From: S015-6 sp964479535
Lineage (GTDB): Bacteria > Desulfobacterota > DSWW01
Assembly: GCA_964479535.1 (NCBI GenBank)
Contig: CAYZMM010000003.1
Coordinates: 1-64,000 of the forward strand
Length of the DNA: 64,000 nt
Direction of reading: 5' to 3'
Positions within the stretch are counted from its first letter, which is position 1; each line of letters opens with the position of its first letter. Positions 8,543 to 15,526 of this stretch are shown here, one piece after another. The translations under genes were made by a program, and so were the position numbers. The notes beneath the pieces are model-generated. The model ran no database searches. It was given only the letters and a program-made list of their open reading frames with translations, and was not told the DNA's origin.

Positions 8543-8630
8543 TGGTGCCGGAGGCGGGAGTCGAACCCGCACAGGCGCAAGGCCCGGGGGATTTTGAGTC
8601 CCCTGCGTCTACCAATTCCACCACTCCGGC
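8543..8630 (-). tRNA. tRNA-Leu (anticodon CAA)
   Basis: Read on the minus strand, the acceptor stem GCCGGAG pairs with CTCCGGC, the T arm contains GGTTCGACTCC, and CCA is encoded (8543-8545). The anticodon stem GGGGA/TCCCC encloses the seven-base loop CTCAAAA, giving anticodon CAA. A long variable arm is present, as expected for leucine. Confidence 0.95.
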
Positions 8631-8688
8631 ATGAGGTGTTTCTGCTTAAATATCTATAGTTTGAACCCGGCGGAAAGTCAAGGAAGGC

Positions 8689-8735
8689 TTGACATTGACA
8701 ACGTCCAAAGGCATTATTTGACTATAATATTAGTC
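8689..8735 (+). promoter_or_regulatory. Toxin-antitoxin promoter and operator
   Basis: TTGACA (8689-8694) and CATTAT (8712-8717) are 17 bp apart. A second TTGACA follows directly, and a perfect TATAAT lies at 8723-8728. The dyad GACTA-N6-TAGTC (8720-8735) overlaps the start region, as is typical for a Phd/YefM autoregulatory operator. Confidence 0.6.
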
Positions 8736-8756
8736 GACCATAAAACAGGTCTTTCT

Positions 8757-9008
8757 ATGAAGACACTCTCCCTGTCCGAAGCGAAAATGAAGCTCAGCGA
8801 ACTGGTTGAGAAGGTCTTTTCGACGGACGAAGAAGTGATGATCACCAAGAATGGACGTCCTTCTGCCGTACTCGTGAGCCCCGACGAATTCGAAAGCTGG
8901 AAAGAGACGATCGCAATCAAGGGGGATTCCGAGCTCATGGATGAAATCAAGAGGGGTCTCACCTCCTTGGGAAGAAGCAAGCTTTACACCCTCGAAGAGC
9001 TCCTCTGA
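8757..9008 (+). CDS. Phd/YefM-family antitoxin
   Basis: This 83-residue protein begins MKTLSLSEAKMKLSELVEKV, the Phd/YefM N-terminal DNA-binding and dimerisation signature. It continues with EEVMITKNGRPSAVLVSPDEFES, the conserved core strand-turn. The C-terminal acidic or flexible part (about residues 55-83) would wrap the toxin. The start at 8757 excludes an in-frame upstream extension that overlaps the promoter. Six bases separate it from the RelE-type toxin reading frame. Confidence 0.85.
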   Translation: MKTLSLSEAKMKLSELVEKVFSTDEEVMITKNGRPSAVLVSPDEFESWKETIAIKGDSELMDEIKRGLTSLGRSKLYTLEELL

Positions 9009-9014
9009 TCCAGA

Positions 9015-9319
9015 ATGTCTGGCTATAATCCTAAGGAACGCAGAATCAGGGTCTCGGACGAGACAGCGGACTTGATCAAGGGACTACATCCCGACATCAC
9101 GAGAAGAGTCAAGTCTGCCTTGAAAATGATTCTAGCCGACCCTGATATCGGACCCCCCCTAAGGACGAACTCAAGGGATTGCACAGCTACAGGCTCGGAC
9201 GATTGCGCATCATCTACAGACTCTCTTCCAGAGGCGTTATCGAGATAGTGGCCATGGGACCCCGCAAAATCATCTACGAGTTGACCTACAGAATGGTCAA
9301 GAAAGAGAAGAAGACTTAA
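9015..9319 (+). pseudogene. RelE/ParE-family toxin with frameshift at a C7 tract
   Basis: The frame from 9015 encodes a RelE-like N-terminus (ETADLIKGLHPDITRRVKSALKMILADPD). After seven C residues (9153-9159) the continuation KDELKGLHSYRLGRLRIIYRL and the C-terminal strands up to the TAA at 9317-9319 are in another frame. One extra C would fuse the two halves into a normal toxin of about 100 residues. As written, the toxin ends at 9248 with an unrelated tail. Options are inactivation, a sequencing error at the homopolymer, or slippage that restores the frame in a fraction of transcripts. The antitoxin is intact. Confidence 0.8.
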
Positions 9320-9407
9320 CTCCTGTGTCGAGGCGGTCTCGAGCATCCTTTGACACATCAGAGGGGTGGCGCCGCAGCCCCACCGTTACCCTTCGAACCC
9401 CCTGCTC

Positions 9408-10094
9408 CTACCATTCCGTCCTGTCGAAGTGCTCGACGCCGGAGAAGACCTGGCAATCCCAGACCTTTGCCCCCGCCTTGTCGTAACACTGCCGACAGCA
9501 CGTGCCGGTGTAGTTCGGAGGCCTTCTGTCACAGTTCAGCCATGTCGAGCAGGAGCTGAGTCCACCCTCGCCCGCCGGGGCGGCAACTTCCGAGTAGACG
9601 AGATCGTATGACTCGACTTCGAGGGTGGCCTTCCCTCCTGTCTCCTGGACGGCCCCTTTGATCTCGACCTTTCTGCCCATGTTGCTCTTCAACTCGTCCA
9701 CCTGCAGCTTCGTACCCGCGAGGCGGTAGTTCTTCCCTTCATCGACTTTGAGAATGCCTTCCGCGGTGACGATGCCGGTCAGGGTCGCCTCGCCGAGGGC
9801 CACGTCCGAGGCAGCCGAGGCACCCCGGGCTGCATCTCCTGCTACGTTCCGCTTGCAGTCCCAAACGGTCTTCCCTGCGTCGTCCTTGCAGATGCGGCAG
9901 CAAACGCCGGTGAAGTTCGGGCTCTCGGCACTGCAGTTCAGCCATCCATCGCAGGAGGCGAATTCACCTCCGGACTTCGCCTTCGCTTCCGAGGTGTCCT
10001 TCATCTCCTCCATGGCGGTCGCCTGGCCGGCAAGAGGGGCCATCATGGCGATGCCGAGAGCGGATACCAACAATGGCAAGATGTACCGATTCAT
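9408..10094 (-). CDS. Secreted Cys-rich protein with duplicated six-cysteine module
   Basis: This 228-residue protein has a clear signal peptide (cleavage near residue 27). Two modules of about 33 residues share identical cysteine spacing: C48, C54, C65, C66, C69, C80 and C182, C188, C199, C200, C203, C214. Each reads C-x3-WLNC, then PN(F/Y)TG, CCR-x-C and AG-x2-VWDC. Between them, residues about 100-168 form a beta-rich segment (LTGIVTAEG, YRLAG, GRKVEIKGAV) that resembles a small OB-type domain. I do not recognise the modules as a named family. A sigma-54 promoter lies 83 bp upstream, so it belongs to the regulon described in the summary. A redox or metal-binding envelope role is inference. 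Confidence 0.85.
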   Translation of the reverse strand: MNRYILPLLVSALGIAMMAPLAGQATAMEEMKDTSEAKAKSGGEFASCDGWLNCSAESPNFTGVCCRICKDDAGKTVWDCKRNVAGDAARGASAASDVALGEATLTGIVTAEGILKVDEGKNYRLAGTKLQVDELKSNMGRKVEIKGAVQETGGKATLEVESYDLVYSEVAAPAGEGGLSSCSTWLNCDRRPPNYTGTCCRQCYDKAGAKVWDCQVFSGVEHFDRTEW

Positions 10095-10176
10095 TGTCTG
10101 ACTCCTTTCTCTAACGGTTTCCAGTTACTGGGACGCTTTCGGCACCCCTTTTGGTTCGACTTGAACGTTCCAGTGC

Positions 10177-10193
10177 CGCAAGAAGGATGCCAA
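10177..10193 (-). promoter_or_regulatory. Sigma-54 promoter for the Cys-rich secreted protein
   Basis: On the minus strand TTGGCATCCTTCTTGCG has the -24 GG and -12 GC exactly 10 bp apart. It points at the gene starting at 10094. Confidence 0.75.
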
Positions 10194-10342
10194 GCCCAAC
10201 CTCCTTCGGCAGAGGAAGAAAACAGCTGAAAAAGAGACGAATCCCACCGATCTATCACCGTTTCCGGGAAGAAGCCCGGACCCTCTTCTTCCGCTCCGCG
10301 CGTGTGAAGGATCCGTACGAATCCATCCGGCAAGGGAAGATC

Positions 10343-10359
10343 TGTGCACGATCGGTACA
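10343..10359. promoter_or_regulatory. TGTGC-N7-GTACA dyad (putative activator site)
   Basis: TGTGC-ACGATCG-GTACA lies about 150 bp upstream of the sigma-54 promoter at 10177, a normal enhancer distance. The rest of the 460-bp gap between 10094 and 10555 shows no convincing gene; the long minus-strand frame there has no RBS or recognisable domain. Confidence 0.65.
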
Positions 10360-10554
10360 GATTGGCATCTTTCGGAAAAACATCGACCAAGGGGGGGATC
10401 AAACCGACTCCCGGTCTCATCACAACTTTGTAGTCAGTTGTTTGCGTATCCATTACGATTCCAATACTCGCATGCCGAGGTGATGGAAGCGCATCCTCCG
10501 AGAATATGCCGCCACCGTCTCCGAGCGCTCCCGTCCAAAGAAAAGGAGAGTGCC

Positions 10555-11115
10555 ATGCAACCTGCAGAAAAAATCGATCGGGAAAACGGAATTGACCTGA
10601 GCGTCCTTAAAGAAACCGTGAGCGCGATCCAAAAGGACCCGGATCTTGGAAAATGCAAGTTCCGCGCCCGCAACAAGTGGGTCGATGCGAATCACAACTG
10701 CACCACCATTTCGGGGTTCTACGCAGCCAAGCAGGAAATGCCGCACAAGCAGAAGTTCGAGTTGCACGCCGACGAGCCGCCCATCCTCGCGGGGGCGGAC
10801 GAAGGCGCCAACCCGGTGGAGCACCTGCTGAATGCCCTGGCCGGTTGCGTGACGACGAGCATGGTCGCCCACGCGGCGGTTCAGGGAATCCACATCGAGT
10901 CGCTCGAATCCGAGCTGGAAGGCGACATCGACCTGCGCGGCTTCCTGGGCCTGGCCCCCGAGGTGCCGAAGGGGTATACGAACATCCGCGTCAAGTTCAA
11001 GGTGAAAACGGATCCTGACAATCTGAGGAAGCTGAAGAAACTCGCCTCGTTTTCGCCCGTCTACAACACGCTCACCAACGGAACCAAGGTGGACATCGAC
11101 ATCGAACCGGCCTGA
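10555..11115 (+). CDS. OsmC-family protein
   Basis: This 186-residue protein has the OsmC/Ohr fold. The peroxidatic cysteine region ALAGCVTTSM places Cys98 at the start of the central helix, and GANPVEHLLNALAG is the family signature before it. The second, resolving cysteine is absent: the segment that usually carries it reads ASFSPVYNTL. It may therefore use another thiol, or be a non-peroxidase member. The start at 10555 follows a strong AAGGAGAG. No convincing sigma-54 promoter was seen here. Confidence 0.85.
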   Translation: MQPAEKIDRENGIDLSVLKETVSAIQKDPDLGKCKFRARNKWVDANHNCTTISGFYAAKQEMPHKQKFELHADEPPILAGADEGANPVEHLLNALAGCVTTSMVAHAAVQGIHIESLESELEGDIDLRGFLGLAPEVPKGYTNIRVKFKVKTDPDNLRKLKKLASFSPVYNTLTNGTKVDIDIEPA

Positions 11116-11189
11116 GCATCGGATCGCGGCAGTTGCCTTCGCCCCGGGAGAGAGGGAGTGCGAACCCCTGTGTGAGGCCTCTCACCGGT

Positions 11190-11594
11190 TCAGGCCCACT
11201 CCGCTGCCTCATCGGCGACGGCGATCGCCTCCATCTCGATCAGCGCTTCAGGGCTGTAGAGGGACGTGACTTCCACGATCGTATCGGCTGGATACGGAGC
11301 CTTGAAATACCGACCCCGAAGCTCGACGATCTTCTGGAAGTACGACATGTCCTTGAGAAAGATGGTCACCTTGATGACGTTCCGGAGGCTCGAACCGCCC
11401 GCACGAAGGACCCGGTCGAGATTCGCAAAGACCTGTTCGGCCTGGGCATCGAAGTCGCCGATGCCAACGATCTGTCCGCTGTCGTCGATCGCCGCCTGGC
11501 CTGAAACGAAGAGGAGGTCGCCTGCGCGGTAGCCCTGCGCCAGACGGAAAGGTTCGTACGGGTCCGGTTCGGTCTTGATTCTCGCGATCTTCAT
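11190..11594 (-). CDS. Rid-family (YjgF/YER057c) protein lacking the catalytic Arg
   Basis: This 134-residue protein has the Rid fold (LLFVSGQAAIDDSG, QAEQVFANLDRVL, IEMEAIAVAD). The PAR(S/T) motif that carries the deaminase arginine in RidA reads PADT here, with Asp104 in place of Arg. By established subfamily logic, members without this Arg do not hydrolyse 2-aminoacrylate. It is the last gene of the minus-strand group following qNor, 17 bp from the exported protein gene. Its role there is unknown. Confidence 0.85.
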   Translation of the reverse strand: MKIARIKTEPDPYEPFRLAQGYRAGDLLFVSGQAAIDDSGQIVGIGDFDAQAEQVFANLDRVLRAGGSSLRNVIKVTIFLKDMSYFQKIVELRGRYFKAPYPADTIVEVTSLYSPEALIEMEAIAVADEAAEWA

Positions 11595-11611
11595 ACCGCC
11601 TCTCCTGTTCG

Positions 11612-12481
11612 CTATTCGTCCTGACCCACGACGCCCAAGGAACGGTCATTCGGCTGGACGCGGCGCCAGTAGTACAGGTAATGACTCTGGTTCAGGGCCA
11701 TCTCGTCGCCGTCCGCCCTGTTCCACTCCAGGAGCCGGTGGGGATACTCCGGTTCGAAGACGAAACGATCCTCGTCGTCGCCCCACCGGACCTCGGATAC
11801 GAGGACCCGCGGGTAGGTTCTTCCGCCCACCTTTCGGTCCTGTTCCATGCGATTCCGCACCCGCCCCTGCCGGATCGCAGGCTGAACCGCCCGGTTCGAG
11901 ATGAGCGAGTCCATGATCTTCAGCCCGTACTCACCCTTCTCGGCCAGTCGGAACCTGAGCACCACGGGCAGTGCGTCGTAGAAGGTGAACTCACCGCCTT
12001 CGAAGATCGTCTCCGAGTCGCCCTGGTCATCGAAATAGGAGTGGTAGTGAAAGACGTGGTTGCCCCCGCGGCGGCGGTATTCCATGAAGGTGTTTCCGCA
12101 GCCGTCCTGGCTGCTCATGGTGTACTTGAGAACCCGTCCCGTACTGCGCTCGAAAAAGATGGAGGCCATCTGAAAGTAGTCGTAGATTCCCGTTGGGACG
12201 GTCTGAATCAAGTTCATCTTGACGACGCTAACGGAGTCGCCGTTGCGGGCGGTCTTGACGAGGCGGTCCGGGTCGAAGGGCTCCTTGACCAGGATCAGCT
12301 TCACGGTCGCAGTCCGGTCCGTGCCGTATTTCTCGATGGAGGCCTCGTAGACCTGAAACTCGGCCTTTCCCGAATCCCAGTACGAATTCTGAAGATACCC
12401 CTCCGCTTCGGACGTGCCCGGCAGGACCAGCAGGCACCCGATGAGCACACCGGCCCGTAGGAGGGTTCGTACGCTCTTCAT
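11612..12481 (-). CDS. Exported protein of unknown function in the oxidoreductase operon
   Basis: This 289-residue protein starts with a signal peptide (MKSVRTLLRAGVLIGCLL, cleavage near SEA-EG). The remainder looks beta-rich and hydrophilic: QNSYWDSGKAEFQVYEA, then YRRRGGNHVFHYHSYFDDQG, ending in YYWRRVQP. It has no transmembrane segment beyond the leader and no cysteine motif. The overall pattern recalls periplasmic lipid- or heme-sensing beta proteins, but I recognise no family. Its ATG overlaps the stop of the polyferredoxin (ATGA), so the two proteins are translationally coupled and probably function together. Confidence 0.8.
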   Translation of the reverse strand: MKSVRTLLRAGVLIGCLLVLPGTSEAEGYLQNSYWDSGKAEFQVYEASIEKYGTDRTATVKLILVKEPFDPDRLVKTARNGDSVSVVKMNLIQTVPTGIYDYFQMASIFFERSTGRVLKYTMSSQDGCGNTFMEYRRRGGNHVFHYHSYFDDQGDSETIFEGGEFTFYDALPVVLRFRLAEKGEYGLKIMDSLISNRAVQPAIRQGRVRNRMEQDRKVGGRTYPRVLVSEVRWGDDEDRFVFEPEYPHRLLEWNRADGDEMALNQSHYLYYWRRVQPNDRSLGVVGQDE

Positions 12482-13902
12482 CTGCTCTCCTTCTGCGGTT
12501 GTTCCGCCTCGCGCCCTGAGAGGCCGCCTGCCGGAGACGAGAAATCCTCCGGCAGGGTCTTCAGGGCCGGCAGCATGGTGAGCGCACCGAGCTGCCGCGT
12601 TCGCTGCGGACCGTTTTCCAAGTTCAGAACGCCCCGGGGGCAGACGGTGGAGCACATGCCGCAGCCCACGCAGGAGGCGCGCACCACGTCCTGGCCCCGC
12701 TGGGCGTACCACCGCACGTCGATCCCCATCTCGCAGTACTTGGAGCAGTTCCCACAGGACATGCACTGGGCCCCGTTCGTGGTGATCCGGAACCGCGAGA
12801 ACTTCTTCTGAAGGATCCCGAGGATGGCGGCCAGGGGACAGCCGAAGCGGCACCACACCCGCGACCCGAGAAGGGGATAGAACCCTACGCCCACGGCACC
12901 GGCGAAGACGGCGCCGATCAGGAATCCGTAGGTCTTGGAGAAGGCCGTGGAAAAGGATCCGAGGATCTCACCGCCCCAGGCGGCATTCAGCCAGAGCAGG
13001 GCCGTGGTCACGATGACGAAGACGAGCACGCTGTGGATGGAGAACCGTTCGATCTGCCACGCCCGAAGCGACTTGTCGGAGAGCTGCCGCCAGTCGTCCC
13101 CCAGCGTGTTGGCGAGCCCCCCGCAGCCGCACACCCAGGAGCAGTACCACCGCTTGCCGTAGAAGAACGTAAGAATCGGCGTGGCCACGAAGCTCATCAT
13201 GGCGCCCCAGCCGAACAGGAACAGGCCGAGCCCGCCCGGGTGGCTCCGGAGGCCCTCGAACTTGGAGGGAAAGAGCGCATCGTAGCTCAGCGGCCAGAAG
13301 TAGGAGAAATAATACTCCGGCTGGTTCAGGTAGACCATCAGGGAAGGGATGAGGAAGGCCAGCACGAGCTGGACGAAGACGATCGAGGCGGTTCGTACGA
13401 TCTGGTACCGGCTGTGGCGGTATTTCAGGATCGCCCGGGTCCCCATGACCAGGACGGCGAGGGTGTAGAAGGCCCCGTAGAGAAACCACTGGTCCGCCGG
13501 CTTGTCCCGCAGCGCGTGGCTCAGAGGGTCCATCATGCGAATCAGATGCGTCAGATGCTGCGGAAACCAGTACAGGAGGACGTAGAATCCGGTGAACAGG
13601 ACGAAGATGAGCCAGGCCGGTGCGCCCCGGGCAAAGAGGGGCGAGGTGACCTTGTTGTCGTTCCGGATGCCCGGGGGGTCCTTCATCTGGTTGCGAACGA
13701 TATAGACGAGGGCCCCGACGCCGATCAGCCCGAAACTCAACAGAAGGGTGAGCAGCGGCTCGGCGCTGCCCCCTCCTGCGAAGGCGACCAGCAGCGCCAG
13801 CAGGCCCATGCCGAACAGGGCCAGCCCGGTCTTTCGAACGGCATCCAGCCCGCGACCTCCGCCCTCGAGAGACACCCGGGTTCCGTCCGGCTTCTCGTTC
13901 AT
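12478..13902 (-). CDS. Membrane polyferredoxin (NapH/NosR/CcoG-like) 4Fe-4S protein
   Basis: This 474-residue protein has about six transmembrane helices and a C-terminal pair of 4Fe-4S motifs, CMSCGNCSKYCEMGID and CVGCGMCSTVCPRGV. The membrane part carries two cysteine clusters, CSWVCGCGG and CRFGCPLAA, as in NapH and NosR. Such proteins pass quinol or reductase electrons across the membrane to periplasmic partners. The ATG (13902) overlaps the stop of the FAD oxidoreductase upstream and the stop overlaps the start of the exported protein, so all three form a coupled unit. I start at MNEKPDG, since the upstream extension is out of register with any RBS. Confidence 0.88.
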   Translation of the reverse strand: MNEKPDGTRVSLEGGGRGLDAVRKTGLALFGMGLLALLVAFAGGGSAEPLLTLLLSFGLIGVGALVYIVRNQMKDPPGIRNDNKVTSPLFARGAPAWLIFVLFTGFYVLLYWFPQHLTHLIRMMDPLSHALRDKPADQWFLYGAFYTLAVLVMGTRAILKYRHSRYQIVRTASIVFVQLVLAFLIPSLMVYLNQPEYYFSYFWPLSYDALFPSKFEGLRSHPGGLGLFLFGWGAMMSFVATPILTFFYGKRWYCSWVCGCGGLANTLGDDWRQLSDKSLRAWQIERFSIHSVLVFVIVTTALLWLNAAWGGEILGSFSTAFSKTYGFLIGAVFAGAVGVGFYPLLGSRVWCRFGCPLAAILGILQKKFSRFRITTNGAQCMSCGNCSKYCEMGIDVRWYAQRGQDVVRASCVGCGMCSTVCPRGVLNLENGPQRTRQLGALTMLPALKTLPEDFSSPAGGLSGREAEQPQKESR

Positions 13903-15275
13903 GCCTCGGCCCGCCCTTCCCTTCGCCTCTGAAACAGGGAAGTCATGTACCGGGAAAACAGCCCTTTCCCGGTCGAAAGCCGGACGCCCGCCCCCGGGTT
14001 CTGCCGGTTGAAGGCTTCGACCACGCCGTGTTGGAAGGGTTCGAAGAACTCCGGTTCGAAGTTCATGGCCCCGAGGTTCTCCAAGACGTGCTCGATGGCG
14101 GCTCCCTCCGCAATCCATTTCTCACACACGCTGTGCCTGCCCCGGGTGCCGAGCAGGTTGAATCCGGTCACCCCCCGGTCGGCCCTGCGGTAATTGATGC
14201 GGACGCACTTCTTCCCGTCCGGGTGCTCCCAGTAGAGCGTGTCCTGGTCTTCCGGAAGCCGGCCGGGGACCATCCCGTAGGTCTGGTACTCGATATCGAA
14301 GAACTTGGCCGAGTTGAACCATACGCCGGGCCGGTAGGGCCGCCGGTCGCCGCAGAGATTCGCCGCGATGTGCTCCCCGTGGATGCGGCCCGTGTACCAG
14401 ACCTGCTCCACGGGACGCCTCCCCGGAGGGGGCTCGCGAAACTGGGCGCAGTCCCCGCCCGCGTGGACGTTTTCCCGGCCGGTTTCGAAGTATTCGTTCA
14501 CCAGGATTCCCCGGTCCGTTTCGATCCCGCTTCCCTCGAGAAAGGCGATGTTCGGGCTCACGCCCACGGCGAGCCCCACGAACCCGCACGGAATCGTCTC
14601 CCCCTGCTTGGTCACCACGGCCCTTGCCCTCCCCGCGTCGTCCGGGAGGATCTCCTGCAGCTCCGTCTGCAGGCGAAGATCCACGTGATGCTCGCGCATG
14701 TGCCGCTCCACGAGCATCGCCTCCTCCTTCGGAAGCACCACGTTCCAGAAGTTCTCTTCCCGAACCAGAAAGGTCACCGGCACGTTGCGGCTCAGGAGCA
14801 TCTCGACCATTTCGATGCCGATCAGGCCGCCGCCCACGATCACGGCCCGCTCGAGCCGGCCGGCCGTCTTCCGCTCCATGTTCTCCACGTCCGGGTAGGA
14901 GTAGAGCCCCTGGACGCCTTCCAGGTCCTGGCCCGGCCACCCGAACTTGTTCGACCTCGATCCGCAGGCGATGACAAGCTCGTCGTACGGGACCGGGGCA
15001 CCCCCGCGCAGGTGCAGCCGCTTTCCGGAAGGGTCCACGCGGTCCACGGTGTCGTGAACGAGCTCGATGCGGTTCTTCTCCCAGAACCAGTCCTCGTAGG
15101 GCTTGGTGTCCCTGTAGTTCATGTGGCCCATGTAGATGTACATCAGAGCCGGCCGGGAGAAGAAGTGGGCGGTTTCGTCGGAAACGATAAGGATCTCATC
15201 CCGGGTACGTTTGCGCAGGTACCGTGCTGCGGTGACCCCGGTGATTCCGTTTCCGATCACTGCAACACGGCGCAT
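13899..15275 (-). CDS. NAD(P)/FAD-dependent oxidoreductase
   Basis: This 458-residue two-dinucleotide-binding flavoprotein has VAVIGNGITGVTAARYL at the N-terminus for FAD and VIVGGGLIGIEMVEML (about residue 145) for NAD(P). VHAGGDCAQF supplies the second FAD contact near residue 300. It resembles rubredoxin or ferredoxin reductases and the FAD half of NAD(P)H nitrite reductases, but lacks CxxC redox cysteines and siroheme motifs. The extra C-terminal 130 residues are unusual for simple reductases. With the polyferredoxin it could form an electron-input module, possibly for NO metabolism given the qNor upstream. Confidence 0.85.
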   Translation of the reverse strand: MRRVAVIGNGITGVTAARYLRKRTRDEILIVSDETAHFFSRPALMYIYMGHMNYRDTKPYEDWFWEKNRIELVHDTVDRVDPSGKRLHLRGGAPVPYDELVIACGSRSNKFGWPGQDLEGVQGLYSYPDVENMERKTAGRLERAVIVGGGLIGIEMVEMLLSRNVPVTFLVREENFWNVVLPKEEAMLVERHMREHHVDLRLQTELQEILPDDAGRARAVVTKQGETIPCGFVGLAVGVSPNIAFLEGSGIETDRGILVNEYFETGRENVHAGGDCAQFREPPPGRRPVEQVWYTGRIHGEHIAANLCGDRRPYRPGVWFNSAKFFDIEYQTYGMVPGRLPEDQDTLYWEHPDGKKCVRINYRRADRGVTGFNLLGTRGRHSVCEKWIAEGAAIEHVLENLGAMNFEPEFFEPFQHGVVEAFNRQNPGAGVRLSTGKGLFSRYMTSLFQRRREGRAEA

Positions 15276-15526
15276 GAACTCCTCCGCGGGGAACGGGAAG
15301 GCGACAACGTCATCGAATTCGTTTCATGAATGGACGCACAGAACTTTTCAAAGAGGTAAGATGCAGCAAACAAGCCGGGCGTCACATGTTTTCTCGGCCA
15401 GGGCGTGCCTCGTTCAGCGGATCGATCATCCCCGGCTCGCCACCGAAATCACTCTCGCAACGCTTGAAGATTCCGCGAGGCACGACACCGGAAGCAACTC
15501 GAGGGGATCAACGACACCCCTGTATG

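Noticed and set aside
8418..8659. Short ORFs on both strands across the leucine tRNA
   Set aside because: They translate the tRNA itself; such products (for example MVELVDAGDSKSPGPCACAG) are classic artefacts.
10091..10453. A 120-codon minus-strand ORF in the Cys-rich/OsmC gap
   Set aside because: No RBS, no recognisable domain, and it crosses the sigma-54 promoter and the dyad.
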